From Deltaproteobacteria bacterium (GTDB taxonomy: Bacteria > Desulfobacterota > Syntrophobacteria > Syntrophobacterales > Thermodesulforhabdaceae), in contig JAFDGW010000014.1 in the NCBI GenBank assembly GCA_019309115.1, forward strand, positions 26,547-90,546: a stretch of DNA of 64,000 nt, given 5' to 3'. Both the position numbers and the translations under genes were made by a program. The notes beneath the pieces were generated by a model. It made no database searches and had not been told where the DNA came from. It was given only the letters and a program-made list of their open reading frames with translations. Every line of letters begins with the position of its first letter. Positions within the stretch are counted from its first letter, which is position 1. Below, one piece after another: positions 44,657 to 54,109 of this stretch.

Positions 44657-45739
44657 ATGGCGAGAATTGATGCTTTTTTTGAGTTGATGCACAAGCACGG
44701 AGCATCTGACCTTCATCTGGTTTCAGGACAGCAGCCTGCCCTGCGCATACACGGTGACCTCGAGCGCGTAAAGTACAAGATGCTGGATGATGATGACCTC
44801 CGAAAGATGCTCTACGAAATAACGCCCGAAGATAAGATAAAGGAGTTCGAGGAAACGGGCGATGTAGATTTCGCCTATGAAATTCCGGGGCTCGGACGTT
44901 ACCGTGCAAACCTTTTCATGCAAAACAGGGGTATTGGTGCCGTTTTCCGCGAGATCCCCTCGGAAATAAAAACAATTGATCAACTGGGTTTGCCTCCGGT
45001 GCTTAAAAGGCTTGCTCTGCTTCCAAGAGGTCTCGTTCTGGTGACCGGTCCTACGGGAAGTGGTAAATCGACAACCCTGGCGGCGATAATAGATGAAGCC
45101 AATCGTAACAGGAAAGATCATGTAATCACTATCGAGGATCCAATAGAGTTTGTCCATCACAGCAAGAACTGCATTATCAATCACCGTGAAGTCGGAACAC
45201 ACACTCGTTCTTTTGCAACGGCCTTGAGGTCGGCGCTTCGCGAAGATCCTGACATAATCTTAGTCGGTGAAATGAGGGACCTGGAAACTATGCGTCTTGC
45301 CATAGAAGCGGCTGCCACGGGGCATTTGGTTTTTTCGACCCTGCATACTGAATATGCATCGAAGACGGTAAACCGAATTATTGAGGTGTTCCCAACAGAT
45401 GAGCAAGAACAAATAAGACAGATGTTAGCTGACGCACTCCGGGCAGTGGTTTCGCAAACGCTCCTAAAACGTTCGGATCGTCCAGGTCGTGTTGCAGCAC
45501 TGGAAATACTCGTGGCCACGCATGGCGTAAGAGCAATGATCCGTGAAAAGAAAACCCAGCACCTCCTTTCCGCTATTCAAACGGGCAAGAAGTACGGTAT
45601 GCAAACTCTCGATGATTCCATAATGGAACACCTCAAAGCCGGCCGAGTATCTCCTCAAGAAGCTTACCTTAAGTGCGCCAACAAGGAAATGTTCAGGCCG
45701 TATCTAAAAGAACCTCCTGCTGATTTCACTGAGGTTTAA
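44657..45739 (+). CDS. pilT: PilT-type retraction ATPase (first copy)
   Basis: 360 residues. ASDLHLVSGQQPALR near the start, Walker A GPTGSGKST 131-139, Asp box and Walker B IILVGEMRDLET near 200-211, His box GHLVFSTLH 222-230, all standard for PilT. Drives type IV pilus retraction. ATG 44657 follows AAGGAGGAG. Sixteen bases upstream of a second PilT-like gene. Confidence 0.92.
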   Translation: MARIDAFFELMHKHGASDLHLVSGQQPALRIHGDLERVKYKMLDDDDLRKMLYEITPEDKIKEFEETGDVDFAYEIPGLGRYRANLFMQNRGIGAVFREIPSEIKTIDQLGLPPVLKRLALLPRGLVLVTGPTGSGKSTTLAAIIDEANRNRKDHVITIEDPIEFVHHSKNCIINHREVGTHTRSFATALRSALREDPDIILVGEMRDLETMRLAIEAAATGHLVFSTLHTEYASKTVNRIIEVFPTDEQEQIRQMLADALRAVVSQTLLKRSDRPGRVAALEILVATHGVRAMIREKKTQHLLSAIQTGKKYGMQTLDDSIMEHLKAGRVSPQEAYLKCANKEMFRPYLKEPPADFTEV

Positions 45740-45750
45740 ATCTCCGGGAG

Positions 45751-46932
45751 ATGGGAGCAATGAGACGAGAAGATCTGGATTACCTGTTATCAAAGATTCT
45801 GAGTGAGTATCCAAATCTTTCAGATATAAATTTTACCGTCGGCCATCCGCCTCAAGCCGAAGTAGACGGGCTGCTCAAGCCTGTGCTGGCGGACCTAGGT
45901 ATTCGGCACCTTATGCCATATCATACGGAACAGATTGCCTTGACATTGATTGGTAAAAACCGCCATAATTTAAGAAACTTAATAGAACACGGCTCTTGTG
46001 ACCTTTCCTATACGGTACCCGGTAAGGCCAGATTTCGTGTTAATGTGTTTTTCCAGCGGAGTAATTTTTCGGTGGTTATGAGGCAACTTCCTGCGCGGGT
46101 ACCTTCTATAGAAGATATGAACCTACCTCGAGTGCTCAAAGAGGTTGCTCGAGAAAAAAACGGTATCGTTTTTGTCACTGGTGCCACCGGATCTGGTAAA
46201 TCAACGACCCTTGCAACGATCCTGAATGAAATAAATCACAACTTTCCCGTTCACGTCGTTACCCTGGAAGATCCCATTGAATTCGTGCATTCTCCCATAA
46301 AGGCCACTTTTAACCAGCGGGAACTGGGTGCGGATTTTGACACCTATGCTAATGGTCTGAGAGCAGCGCTGAGGCAGGCGCCGAAGGTTATCCTCGTGGG
46401 AGAGATGAGGGATCGCGAAACTGTCGAAATAGGTTTAAATGCAGCCGAGACAGGCCATCTCGTTCTGACGACCCTACACACCATGGACGCTGCGCATACG
46501 GTAAACCGGCTTATTGGTATGTTCGAACTGGAGGAAGAACGGCTTATACGCTTGAGGCTTGCCGAGTCGGTGAGGTGGATCATATCGCAGAGGCTACTTC
46601 CCAGGATTGGCGGCGGGCGAGTTGCGGCTTTTGAAATTATGGGAAATAATGTGAGAGTGCGTGATGCTATTATGCACGGAGAGGCCGAAGGAAAGACCTT
46701 TTACGATATTATGGAACAGGGTCGCCCCTTCGGATGGACGACTTTTGACAGTTACATTCTCGAGCTTTACAAAACCAGCGAAATAACCGAAGAAACGGCA
46801 TTGGCTTATGCATCGAACCGGGCTAATGTTAAGCGAGGTATTGATGCTATTAAAGCTGCTCGAGGCGAACGCACCAGCGATATTGATGGGTTGCAAATAG
46901 ATGAAGATTACAGCAAGCGGTTTGTGAGATGA
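45751..46932 (+). CDS. pilU: PilT/PilU-type ATPase (second copy)
   Basis: 393 residues. Walker A GATGSGKST, VILVGEMRDRET, and GHLVLTTLHT. Differs from the first copy in its N-terminal domain and in having a longer C-terminal tail; that suits PilU, which works with PilT. Its stop overlaps the thiE start (ATGA). Whether it is PilU or a second PilT cannot be settled by eye. Confidence 0.8.
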   Translation: MGAMRREDLDYLLSKILSEYPNLSDINFTVGHPPQAEVDGLLKPVLADLGIRHLMPYHTEQIALTLIGKNRHNLRNLIEHGSCDLSYTVPGKARFRVNVFFQRSNFSVVMRQLPARVPSIEDMNLPRVLKEVAREKNGIVFVTGATGSGKSTTLATILNEINHNFPVHVVTLEDPIEFVHSPIKATFNQRELGADFDTYANGLRAALRQAPKVILVGEMRDRETVEIGLNAAETGHLVLTTLHTMDAAHTVNRLIGMFELEEERLIRLRLAESVRWIISQRLLPRIGGGRVAAFEIMGNNVRVRDAIMHGEAEGKTFYDIMEQGRPFGWTTFDSYILELYKTSEITEETALAYASNRANVKRGIDAIKAARGERTSDIDGLQIDEDYSKRFVR

Positions 46933-47594
46933 ACTCAGGAAAACCCCGACTTACCCTTTATCTGGTAACTGACGGTCGCTTTATAACCCCCGGCGACAAG
47001 AGGGGCTCCCTCGTAGATGTTGTGAAAATGGCAATAGATGGCGGTGTTACGGCGGTGCAATACAGGGAAAAAGAGGCCAACACGAGAGTAATGGTGAATG
47101 AAGCTGAAGTTCTAAGGCGCCTCTGTGCCGACCAAGGAGTTTTATTCCTCGTGAACGATCGCATTGACGTCGCCCTTGCTGTGGATGCTGATGGTGTGCA
47201 TCTTGGGCAGGACGATATGCCCGTGCCCATTGCAAGGAAACTTCTGGGTCCCAAGCGTGTGATCGGCGTTACTGTTCACAATCTTGACGAGTTGAAAAAA
47301 GCGGAAGATGAGGGTGCAGATTACGTGTCTTTTGCCCCCGTTTTTGCTACTCAAACTAAACCGGATCACCAGCGACCCCTAGGTGTTAAAGGCCTTTCGG
47401 AACTGGTGCGCCATGCTTCCGTTCCTTGCGTTGCCATAGGTGGAATTAATGAATCGAACGCAACCGATGTTTTTGCCACCGGTGTAGACGGGATTTGCAT
47501 TGTTTCTGCCATAATGGGGGCAGATGATCCAAAAGAAGCCGCCAGGAATTTGTTAAAGAGTGTAAAAACCGTTCGAGGTTTTCCAAGCACATAA
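46929..47594 (+). CDS. thiE: Thiamine-phosphate synthase
   Basis: 221 residues. Family signatures: AVQYREKEAN, FLVNDRIDVALAVDADGVHLGQDDMP, IGVTVHN and YVSFAPVFATQTKPDHQRP, then the phosphate-binding AIGGIN. Condenses HMP-PP with thiazole phosphate. Followed immediately by thiL and thiD, so this is a thiamine operon piece. No TPP riboswitch precedes it, as expected since it is joined to the pilT gene. Confidence 0.95.
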   Translation: MNSGKPRLTLYLVTDGRFITPGDKRGSLVDVVKMAIDGGVTAVQYREKEANTRVMVNEAEVLRRLCADQGVLFLVNDRIDVALAVDADGVHLGQDDMPVPIARKLLGPKRVIGVTVHNLDELKKAEDEGADYVSFAPVFATQTKPDHQRPLGVKGLSELVRHASVPCVAIGGINESNATDVFATGVDGICIVSAIMGADDPKEAARNLLKSVKTVRGFPST

Positions 47595-47596
47595 AT

Positions 47597-48646
47597 ATGG
47601 CCGGACCCGGGAATATGGCAGAAGAATCATCAAAAACCGCCACCCTGAGATCTATCGGAGAATTTTCTTTTATAAATCTTGTGGAAGCCAGAGCACGTGC
47701 TTTTTATCGTGACGATGTTGTAGTAGGCATTGGAGACGATACAGCTGTGCTACACTTTAACGACCGCGAGTTTCTCCTGCTCACCTGCGACGGACAGATA
47801 GAAGATACTCACTTTTTGTGCCAACTCACTGATCCCTTCTCGCTGGGGAGGCGCCTTGTGAATGTCAACGCCAGTGACATAGCGGCTATGGGCGGTAAGC
47901 TGAGGTGGGCCGTGATTGCGGTGAATGTTCCGCCTGATACTGAAGTGGCGTGGCTTGAGAAATTTTTTGACGGTCTCCTCTGGCAGCTTGAGCAATACGG
48001 GGCTTGTCTTGTGGGCGGGAACTGCTCAAAAGCGACAGGTAAACTGGTGTTTGATTTGACCGTTGCCGGGACAGTGTTGAAAGATCTGCTTGTTACACGC
48101 AAGGGAGCACAACCTGGTGATTTGCTAGCCGTTACGGGGACTTTAGGCCGAGCAAAAGCGGGATTGGAAATTATCAAGGCACCTCATTGCTTTCAAGATA
48201 TGCCTCAGGATGTTATTGAGAACCTGATAGCAGCCTATCGAGTAGGTGGAGCCAGGGTTGAGTTAGGTGCAAAGATTGCTTCAGTTGGACTTGCCCGATC
48301 CATGATAGATGTAAGCGATGGATTACTCCAGGATGCTTCGCATCTTTGTAGTGATGATTTGGATGTGGTAATTGATGCCGCTCGAGTTCCCGTTAACCCC
48401 GGGTGCGTTATGGTAGCGGAGCGTTCCGGGGAAGATGGCCTCTGGTGGGGCCTTGCGGGTGGTGAAGATTATGAGTTGCTTTTTTCGGTCCCTCCGGAAA
48501 AGGTGAATTTGCTGGATTCCATTCACAGTGCCACGGGTGTGCCGGTTACGGTTGTGGGCAGGTTCTGTGAAGGGAAGGGGAGGGTGCTTCTTGAAAGAGA
48601 GGGTAAAATTGAGACAGTAAAGCAGGGCGGCTGGCAGCATTTTTGA
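47597..48646 (+). CDS. thiL: Thiamine-monophosphate kinase
   Basis: 349 residues. VGIGDDTAVL and CDGQIEDTHF near residues 40-70, NVNASDIAAMGG, GGNCSKATGKL and GEDYELLFSV are ThiL motifs. Phosphorylates thiamine phosphate to TPP. Two bases after thiE. ATG 47597 or 47615 are possible starts. Confidence 0.93.
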   Translation: MAGPGNMAEESSKTATLRSIGEFSFINLVEARARAFYRDDVVVGIGDDTAVLHFNDREFLLLTCDGQIEDTHFLCQLTDPFSLGRRLVNVNASDIAAMGGKLRWAVIAVNVPPDTEVAWLEKFFDGLLWQLEQYGACLVGGNCSKATGKLVFDLTVAGTVLKDLLVTRKGAQPGDLLAVTGTLGRAKAGLEIIKAPHCFQDMPQDVIENLIAAYRVGGARVELGAKIASVGLARSMIDVSDGLLQDASHLCSDDLDVVIDAARVPVNPGCVMVAERSGEDGLWWGLAGGEDYELLFSVPPEKVNLLDSIHSATGVPVTVVGRFCEGKGRVLLEREGKIETVKQGGWQHF

Positions 48647-48662
48647 CTCATGGAGGAATGTT

Positions 48663-49469
48663 GTGAGCGTTCCGAAAGCAATGACAATTGCGGGTTCTGA
48701 TTCTGGAGCTGGTGCTGGAATTCAGGCGGATTTGAAAACCTTTGCCGCATTTGGTGTTTACGGTACCTGTGCCATAACAGCACTTACGGCGCAAAACACC
48801 GTCAAAGTTCAAGGCGTCGTTGAAGTTCCAGCCGATTTTGTTGTTCTTCAGATTGATTCAATCATGTCAGACATCAATGCTAATGCCGTAAAGACAGGCA
48901 TGTTGGCAAATGCTGCCATTATCGAAGCCGTTTCGGACCGCATGAAGCACTGGCGCATGGAGAAACTGGTTGTTGATCCCGTAATGGTTGCCAAAAGTGG
49001 AGATTCCCTGTTGGACCCATCGGCGGTGGACACCCTGAAAAATGTGCTGTTTCCTTTGGCTTATCTTATAACACCTAACATACCTGAAGCAGAAATGCTT
49101 GCGAATTTGAGGATTTCTGTGCTTGAAGACATGCGAAGAGCGGCAGTCAGGTTGAAAGAACTTGGGCCTGAGTATGTATTAGTGAAGGGAGGGCACCTCA
49201 GAGGAGACATCACTGTGGATATTCTTTACGACGGGCAGAATTTTGAGGAGTTTAAAGGAAAGCGTGTGAAAAACCGGTGTACTCACGGCACGGGTTGCAC
49301 CTTTTCTGCGGCCATAACGGCCTGTTTGGCGAAGGGAGTTACTGTTCGAGAAGCTGTTACGAGGGCCAAGGTATTCATCATGGAAGCTATTGATGCAGGA
49401 TTTGAAGTCGGGCAGGGATACAGCCCTGTTAACCATTTTTATGAGTTTTACGGCATTAAACGAAGATAG
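48663..49469 (+). CDS. thiD: Hydroxymethylpyrimidine/phosphomethylpyrimidine kinase
   Basis: 268 residues. MTIAGSDSGAGAGIQADLK at the N-terminus, VVDPVMVAKSGD, and CTHGTGCTFSAAI near 215 are ThiD signatures. GTG start at 48663 after GGAGG. Completes the thiE-thiL-thiD set. Its end overlaps the convergent patatin gene by 14 bases. Confidence 0.94.
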   Translation: MSVPKAMTIAGSDSGAGAGIQADLKTFAAFGVYGTCAITALTAQNTVKVQGVVEVPADFVVLQIDSIMSDINANAVKTGMLANAAIIEAVSDRMKHWRMEKLVVDPVMVAKSGDSLLDPSAVDTLKNVLFPLAYLITPNIPEAEMLANLRISVLEDMRRAAVRLKELGPEYVLVKGGHLRGDITVDILYDGQNFEEFKGKRVKNRCTHGTGCTFSAAITACLAKGVTVREAVTRAKVFIMEAIDAGFEVGQGYSPVNHFYEFYGIKRR

Positions 49470-50406
49470 GATCTTTCAGCTTTATATGCCTTCTCTGACG
49501 GTTTATTAATCCTCCAAAACATTGCAACCAGCGGGCTTTGCGGCGTTTCTGGGCTTCTAGTAGCTTTTCTTCAGCAGCATTCCATCCGGCCCTGTAGCAG
49601 TAATCTATCTGATGAAAGTCCGACCATCTTATGCCGTGCAATTTCGGTTTTATAATTACGTCGGCTTTTTGTTTTTTTAATTCCGTGAGTAATATTCGGG
49701 TAATGTCGCTACAGCGGAAGGACATTTCAATGGCCGACGACGGATTTGGCCAGAGTTCTGGTATGGACCAGGATGCATCCGAGCACACAACAAAGTGAGC
49801 TCCCATTAGAATGGCTGGAATGACAGGCACATTATCTATCCAGCCGCCGTCCACTAGAACAAATTCACCAAATTCAACGGGAGGGAATATACCCGGTATA
49901 GCGGCGCTGGCCATAACGGCACGCCTCAGTGAACCGCTTCTAAAGACGATTTCCTCCCCTGTTGCCACATCCAGCGCAACGGCAGCAAACCGGGGTTTCA
50001 GGTCTTCTATGTTAACTTCAGGCACGAGCTCAACAATGCCGGTTTCGTAATAATCATAAGGCACTAAGTTTTTTCTTGTGACAGATCGAGTATAAAAAAT
50101 ACCCCTCCTGAAGGATGTTATGAACCTTTGAAAGAATCCTTCCGATTGCTCCGCCGTTGCATGTGCCTGGTCAGAAACCAGAACTATCCCTTTTTGGAAG
50201 ATTTCACTTTCAAGAAATCTCTTCATTCTTTCATGTACCAGCGACGCTTTTCTGTAGTAACAGTATAGACCGCCGATGATAGCCCCCATGCTGGTTCCGA
50301 CGATCATGTCGGGCTTCATGCCTGCTTCTTCAAGGCGTTCCATCACTCCCAAGTGAGCTAGAGCCCTTGCGGCGCCTCCGCTCAACACAAATCCCGTTTT
50401 AAACAT
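49456..50406 (-). CDS. Patatin-like phospholipase (RssA-like)
   Basis: 316 residues. The oxyanion motif SGGAARALAHLG, nucleophile GTSMG, and the aspartate of the catalytic dyad in LVDGGWIDNVP identify the family. Serine hydrolase acting on lipids or related esters; many bacterial members are of unknown role. Convergent with thiD. Basic C-terminal tail. Confidence 0.9.
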   Translation of the reverse strand: MFKTGFVLSGGAARALAHLGVMERLEEAGMKPDMIVGTSMGAIIGGLYCYYRKASLVHERMKRFLESEIFQKGIVLVSDQAHATAEQSEGFFQRFITSFRRGIFYTRSVTRKNLVPYDYYETGIVELVPEVNIEDLKPRFAAVALDVATGEEIVFRSGSLRRAVMASAAIPGIFPPVEFGEFVLVDGGWIDNVPVIPAILMGAHFVVCSDASWSIPELWPNPSSAIEMSFRCSDITRILLTELKKQKADVIIKPKLHGIRWSDFHQIDYCYRAGWNAAEEKLLEAQKRRKARWLQCFGGLINRQRRHIKLKDPIFV

Positions 50407-50530
50407 TCTTTTCTCCGCAATCGTGCTCGTGTATCTTCCCTTTTGTTCTGTTGATGACCCTTTTACATTGCAAAAGTCAAATTATTCAATCCTGAGATTT
50501 TGTAGCGTAAATTAAAAAGGGGTAGTGATT

Positions 50531-51154
50531 ATGAACAGTAGGCTAATGATTACTTGTGAGGATTTTTCTTTGGAAGCAGAAGTAATGACCGGTGACGAAC
50601 ACAAATGGGCAGTTGTGTGTCATCCTCATCCCCTGTACGGGGGTGACATGAACAACGAAGTGGTTTTAACATGCGCAAGTGTCTTTAGTGAGAGAGGTTT
50701 TTCAGTCGTAAGGTTTAACTTTCGTGGAGTGGGTTTAAGCGGTGGGTCCTATGGCGGTGGTGATAGTGAAGTACGCGATTTTTCCGCCGTTACTTCTTGG
50801 GTGAAAAACCATGATGTAAGGGATTTATGGTACTGCGGTTATTCATTCGGAGCCTGGATAATTCTGAAGGCCATGTGTCAGGATGTGCCGGTTCCATTTC
50901 CTTCCGGGCTAGTGCTCATATCTCCACCCGTCGATTTCCTTGACTTTTCTGGTCTTTACCTTCCTGACGTTCCAGTTTTAATCACGCTGGGGACAAAAGA
51001 CCAGTTTTGCTCGGTATCAAGCCTTAAAAAATGGCTCGGCGAAGCGGCAACGCGGAAAAAGCCAAAACTAGAGGTGAAAATCCTTGACGAGGTCGATCAC
51101 TTTTACTGGAATGGTTTCAATATGCTGCGCCAAGCGCTCCAAGGGTTTTTGTAA
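50531..51154 (+). CDS. Alpha/beta hydrolase (COG2945-like)
   Basis: 207 residues from ATG 50531. CHPHPLYGGDMNNEVV, FNFRGVGLSGGSYGGG and the nucleophile elbow GYSFGAW are the typical features; D and H of the triad lie in GTKDQFC and VDHFYW. Esterase or thioesterase of unknown substrate. A GTG two codons upstream is an alternative start. Divergent from the patatin gene. Confidence 0.85.
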   Translation: MNSRLMITCEDFSLEAEVMTGDEHKWAVVCHPHPLYGGDMNNEVVLTCASVFSERGFSVVRFNFRGVGLSGGSYGGGDSEVRDFSAVTSWVKNHDVRDLWYCGYSFGAWIILKAMCQDVPVPFPSGLVLISPPVDFLDFSGLYLPDVPVLITLGTKDQFCSVSSLKKWLGEAATRKKPKLEVKILDEVDHFYWNGFNMLRQALQGFL

Positions 51155-51249
51155 AGAATTCAGAATTCCATGAAAAAATACTGTCAAATTAATTTTTGTA
51201 GCAGCCTAATGCTTCGCCTGCGGTTTTTCGAATGTCTCATTTTTCATGC

Positions 51250-51278
51250 TTGTCATGCCGTCACAGTTGTGTTAATAA
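51250..51278 (+). promoter_or_regulatory. Sigma-70 promoter of tRNA-Lys
   Basis: TTGTCA, 17 bases, TAATAA; the start would be about 12 bases before the tRNA. Confidence 0.7.
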
Positions 51279-51296
51279 ACGTTCAGTCTTTGGAGC

Positions 51297-51373
51297 GGGC
51301 CGTTAGCTCAATATGGTAGAGCAGCTGACTCTTAATCAGTTGGTTCGGGGTTCGAGTCCCTGACGGCCCACCA
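51297..51373 (+). tRNA. tRNA-Lys (anticodon CTT)
   Basis: Full cloverleaf: acceptor GGGCCGT/ACGGCCC, D-arm GCTC/GAGC, anticodon stem CTGAC/... with loop containing CTT, T-arm with GTTCGAGTC. The CCA end is encoded. Anticodon CTT reads AAG lysine. Confidence 0.97.
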
Positions 51374-51476
51374 TCTGAATGATTTTTCCGAGGATTTCAA
51401 GCGATCCCAACCAATGCAGGCTATTATCTGAACGTGCTGTTTTCTGTTGAATGAAGGACTATATTGTTTCTCTGTT

Positions 51477-51932
51477 TTACTTCTTCAGGTGCAGCTTATA
51501 GATGTTCAGCACCAGTTCAATTTCTCCCAGAGGTTTTTGAAGGTGTTGGGATATAGCCTGAGGGGTTAACCCTTTTTGTGCTAGCTTCAAAATTTTTGCA
51601 TGTTCCGGGTTTTTGGAAAAAGGTTCAAGCTCGTCTTCATCGGGGATTTTTCCAATAACAGAATCCATCCGGTCGAGTAGCTCTTCAGCCTTTTTAATTC
51701 TTTCATCCAATGACTGCACCAGATTTTGAAGTACCTGTTTACGTTCTTCCAGGTTCGCTTCAAACTGTTTGGATATTCGATCCTGTTCCTGGGTAATTTT
51801 TTCAAAGTTTTCCAAAAATCTATCAATTTTACCCTGTACCCGGGAGTGTCGTAAAATAAGATAAATTAGGATACCAATAAGCAAACAACTCAGGGTTATT
51901 TGCACCATCATTATTAAAGGTATTTTCATCAT
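51477..51932 (-). CDS. DUF2802-family membrane-anchored protein
   Basis: 151 residues. One N-terminal membrane span (about 10-28), a coiled coil (30-100), then a C-terminal helix-turn-helix-like region (LAQKGLTPQAISQHLQKPLGEIELVLNI) typical of DUF2802. In gammaproteobacteria such genes sit beside flagellar and chemotaxis genes. Here it is last in the fliA operon. Function unknown. Confidence 0.75.
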   Translation of the reverse strand: MMKIPLIMMVQITLSCLLIGILIYLILRHSRVQGKIDRFLENFEKITQEQDRISKQFEANLEERKQVLQNLVQSLDERIKKAEELLDRMDSVIGKIPDEDELEPFSKNPEHAKILKLAQKGLTPQAISQHLQKPLGEIELVLNIYKLHLKK

Positions 51933-51939
51933 GTTCCTG

Positions 51940-52524
51940 CTATAGCCGCTGTAATAGTTCCAGGCGCACTCGTTCTACCCTGCAAGCATTATACTTTTGC
52001 TTCAAGTATCCTGATAATTTCTGTCCAACGATCTTGCTCCAGGATCGCATGGCATTTCGATCTGGCTTTTGCGCTTTCAGATAATGGTACATGACATCAC
52101 GATACACTAAAGCATTCCTCTTGTAACATTCCAGATGGTTCAGAGCAGAAAAGTAAATGATCAAATCCAACCGTATAAAATCTTCCGAGTTCTGACTTTT
52201 TGCAAGTAAATAAATTGACTCGCGAGCCATATAATCGGGAAGCGGTATTGAATAGCGCACAATACTTTTGAAGTTTCGAGTTTCATTTGCGGATTTACGC
52301 TTGATGTAGAAAACGTAACCTGATGTGGCTACAATAAAAAACAAAACAATGGTTCCGAAGAGGGCCAGATTTTTGGGTTTTAATGGGTGCCATTTGGGCT
52401 GTGATGGGTGAGTATTCTTTTCGCTCGTGATGGTTTCGTCCAATTCCTGATCGTCGAGATGCTGAATTGAGGTGTCATCTTCTTGATTATCTTCCGGTAG
52501 CGAAACCTTCTTAATTTCCGTCAT
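51940..52524 (-). CDS. Single-span membrane protein downstream of fliA, unrecognised
   Basis: 194 residues. An acidic cytoplasmic N-terminus (about 50 residues) precedes a single span (LALFGTIVLFFIVATSGYVF) and then a helical region on the outer side of the inner membrane (NSEDFIRLDLIIYFSALNHL). No named family recognised. The start codon overlaps the fliA stop (ATGA). By position it belongs to the flagellar operon. Confidence 0.65.
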   Translation of the reverse strand: MTEIKKVSLPEDNQEDDTSIQHLDDQELDETITSEKNTHPSQPKWHPLKPKNLALFGTIVLFFIVATSGYVFYIKRKSANETRNFKSIVRYSIPLPDYMARESIYLLAKSQNSEDFIRLDLIIYFSALNHLECYKRNALVYRDVMYHYLKAQKPDRNAMRSWSKIVGQKLSGYLKQKYNACRVERVRLELLQRL

Positions 52525-53270
52525 GGTTCGGGAAGATCTTCCTTTTTCAGTTTTCTTTTGAGGCGCGTTCGTAGTTTCATCAAAATGCTGGTGTGTAACT
52601 GAGATATTCTTGATTCGGTATATCCCAGGATTTCGCCAATTTCCTTCATCGTGAGGTCTTCATAGTAATACAGCGAAAGAATTAACCTTTCACGTTCGGG
52701 AAGTTTGGATATCATTTCGGTAAGTATTTCCCGAATTTCTTGCAGGTGTACGTGTTTTTCCAGTTCACTTCCATCGGACGAGAGTTCTTCATGATGCAAG
52801 CCACGGTTTCCTATGTCGGCAAAAGATTGTGGCAAAAGAGACAGACCTTTTAATTCGTCCAGAAGGCTGTAATATTGTTCCAAGGGCATGCCGAGAGCTT
52901 CTGATACCTCTTCGTCTGTTGGAAACCTTCCCAGGCGTTGTTCCAAATGGCAAAGGGTTTTCTCAAGTTCGTTCGCCTTTGAACGAAGTGGACGGGGCAT
53001 GAGATCTCTGGACCTTATTTCGTCGAGCATAGCCCCTCTTATTCTTATCAGAGCGTATTTTTCGAAAGGGATTCCATGAGATTCGTCGTACTTTTCAGCA
53101 GCATCCATCAATCCTAGAATCCCACTGCTGAAAAGCTCATCATATGTAATGTGATCAGGAAGACGACCTAACATTTTCAGAGCAACATGTTTTACCAGAG
53201 GAAGATGTTTTAAAATTAGTTCATTTTTGTTTTGTTCGGACACCAGCCTACCTGCTCGTATTTTATACAT
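52521..53270 (-). CDS. fliA: Flagellar sigma factor sigma-28 (FliA)
   Basis: 249 residues from ATG 53270; a GTG at 53243 is also possible, and the longer frame lies inside flhG. Region 2 contains LILKHLPLVKHVALKML and IRIRGAMLDEIRSRD; region 4 contains ERLILSLYYYEDLTMKEIGEILGYTESRISQLH. Transcribes late flagellar genes; a matching promoter precedes flagellin 2. FlgM, its anti-sigma, was not found in this window. Confidence 0.95.
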   Translation of the reverse strand: MYKIRAGRLVSEQNKNELILKHLPLVKHVALKMLGRLPDHITYDELFSSGILGLMDAAEKYDESHGIPFEKYALIRIRGAMLDEIRSRDLMPRPLRSKANELEKTLCHLEQRLGRFPTDEEVSEALGMPLEQYYSLLDELKGLSLLPQSFADIGNRGLHHEELSSDGSELEKHVHLQEIREILTEMISKLPERERLILSLYYYEDLTMKEIGEILGYTESRISQLHTSILMKLRTRLKRKLKKEDLPEP

Positions 53271-54105
53271 TAAGCAATCGCTGCCAAAAGAGCCGGATTG
53301 TGCCTTGCTGGCCCGGCAAAGGTGTTTTGAGTAGCCGTTTTGCAATGTTCAAAAAAGCCTTAGAAGCAGGAGAATCAGGAAAGGCTAGCAAAAGGGGCTT
53401 TTGTTGCATTACCGCTTTGGGTACAGAGGTGTCTCTGGGTATAGATCCCAGAAAATCGAGTGAAATCCCATCCAGAAAATGGTCGGCCACCTTAGAAATC
53501 TGTGAAAAAATGGTTTTCGCTTGTTTTTCTGTTTCGATGTTATTTATGAGAACTCGAAAAAAGCGTTCACCATGTTTTTGATATAATACCTTGATAAGGG
53601 CGTAGCCATCTGTGAGGGAAGTGGGTTCCTGAGTGAAAACAACGATTTTTTCGTGGGCCACCATGTTAAAGTACAGAACCATATCGGATATGCCGGCTCC
53701 CGTGTCTATGAGAAGCACATCAAAATTGATGGGCATAGATTCCAGCATATCCAGTAACATAACCTTTTGATCATTCGTGAGCTGGGTAAGCTCCTGTACT
53801 CCGGAACTGGCCGGCATGATCTTAATGTTTCCCGGGCCCGACACTATTATGTCGGAAAGGCTTTTTTCACCCCTAATGACATGGCTTATGTTGTATTCTG
53901 GGGTCAACCCCAACAGGACATCCACGTTTGCCAGTCCCAGATCAGCATCCAGTATTAAAACCTTTTTTCCCAGCTTGTCCAGCGCAACTCCCAGGTTAAT
54001 CACAACGTTGCTTTTGCCAACTCCACCCTTACCACTGGTAACGGAAATAACGCGAATTTGTGCTTCTTTGTCTCCATGGTTACCTTGCAAGCAATTGACT
54101 GTCAT
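53263..54105 (-). CDS. flhG: MinD-like flagellar number regulator FlhG (FleN)
   Basis: 280 residues. Deviant Walker A GKGGVGKS at 25-32, VLILDADLGLANVDVLLGL and VLLIDTGAGISDMVLYF are diagnostic. ATPase that limits flagellum number together with FlhF. Ends within the fliA start. No N-terminal FlhF-binding helix with the usual DQAxxLR is obvious. Confidence 0.95.
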   Translation of the reverse strand: MTVNCLQGNHGDKEAQIRVISVTSGKGGVGKSNVVINLGVALDKLGKKVLILDADLGLANVDVLLGLTPEYNISHVIRGEKSLSDIIVSGPGNIKIMPASSGVQELTQLTNDQKVMLLDMLESMPINFDVLLIDTGAGISDMVLYFNMVAHEKIVVFTQEPTSLTDGYALIKVLYQKHGERFFRVLINNIETEKQAKTIFSQISKVADHFLDGISLDFLGSIPRDTSVPKAVMQQKPLLLAFPDSPASKAFLNIAKRLLKTPLPGQQGTIRLFWQRLLNV

Positions 54106-54109
54106 TGCT

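Noticed and set aside
46860..46930. TPP riboswitch before thiE
   Set aside because: thiE overlaps the upstream PilT-like gene; there is no leader room and no THI-box sequence.
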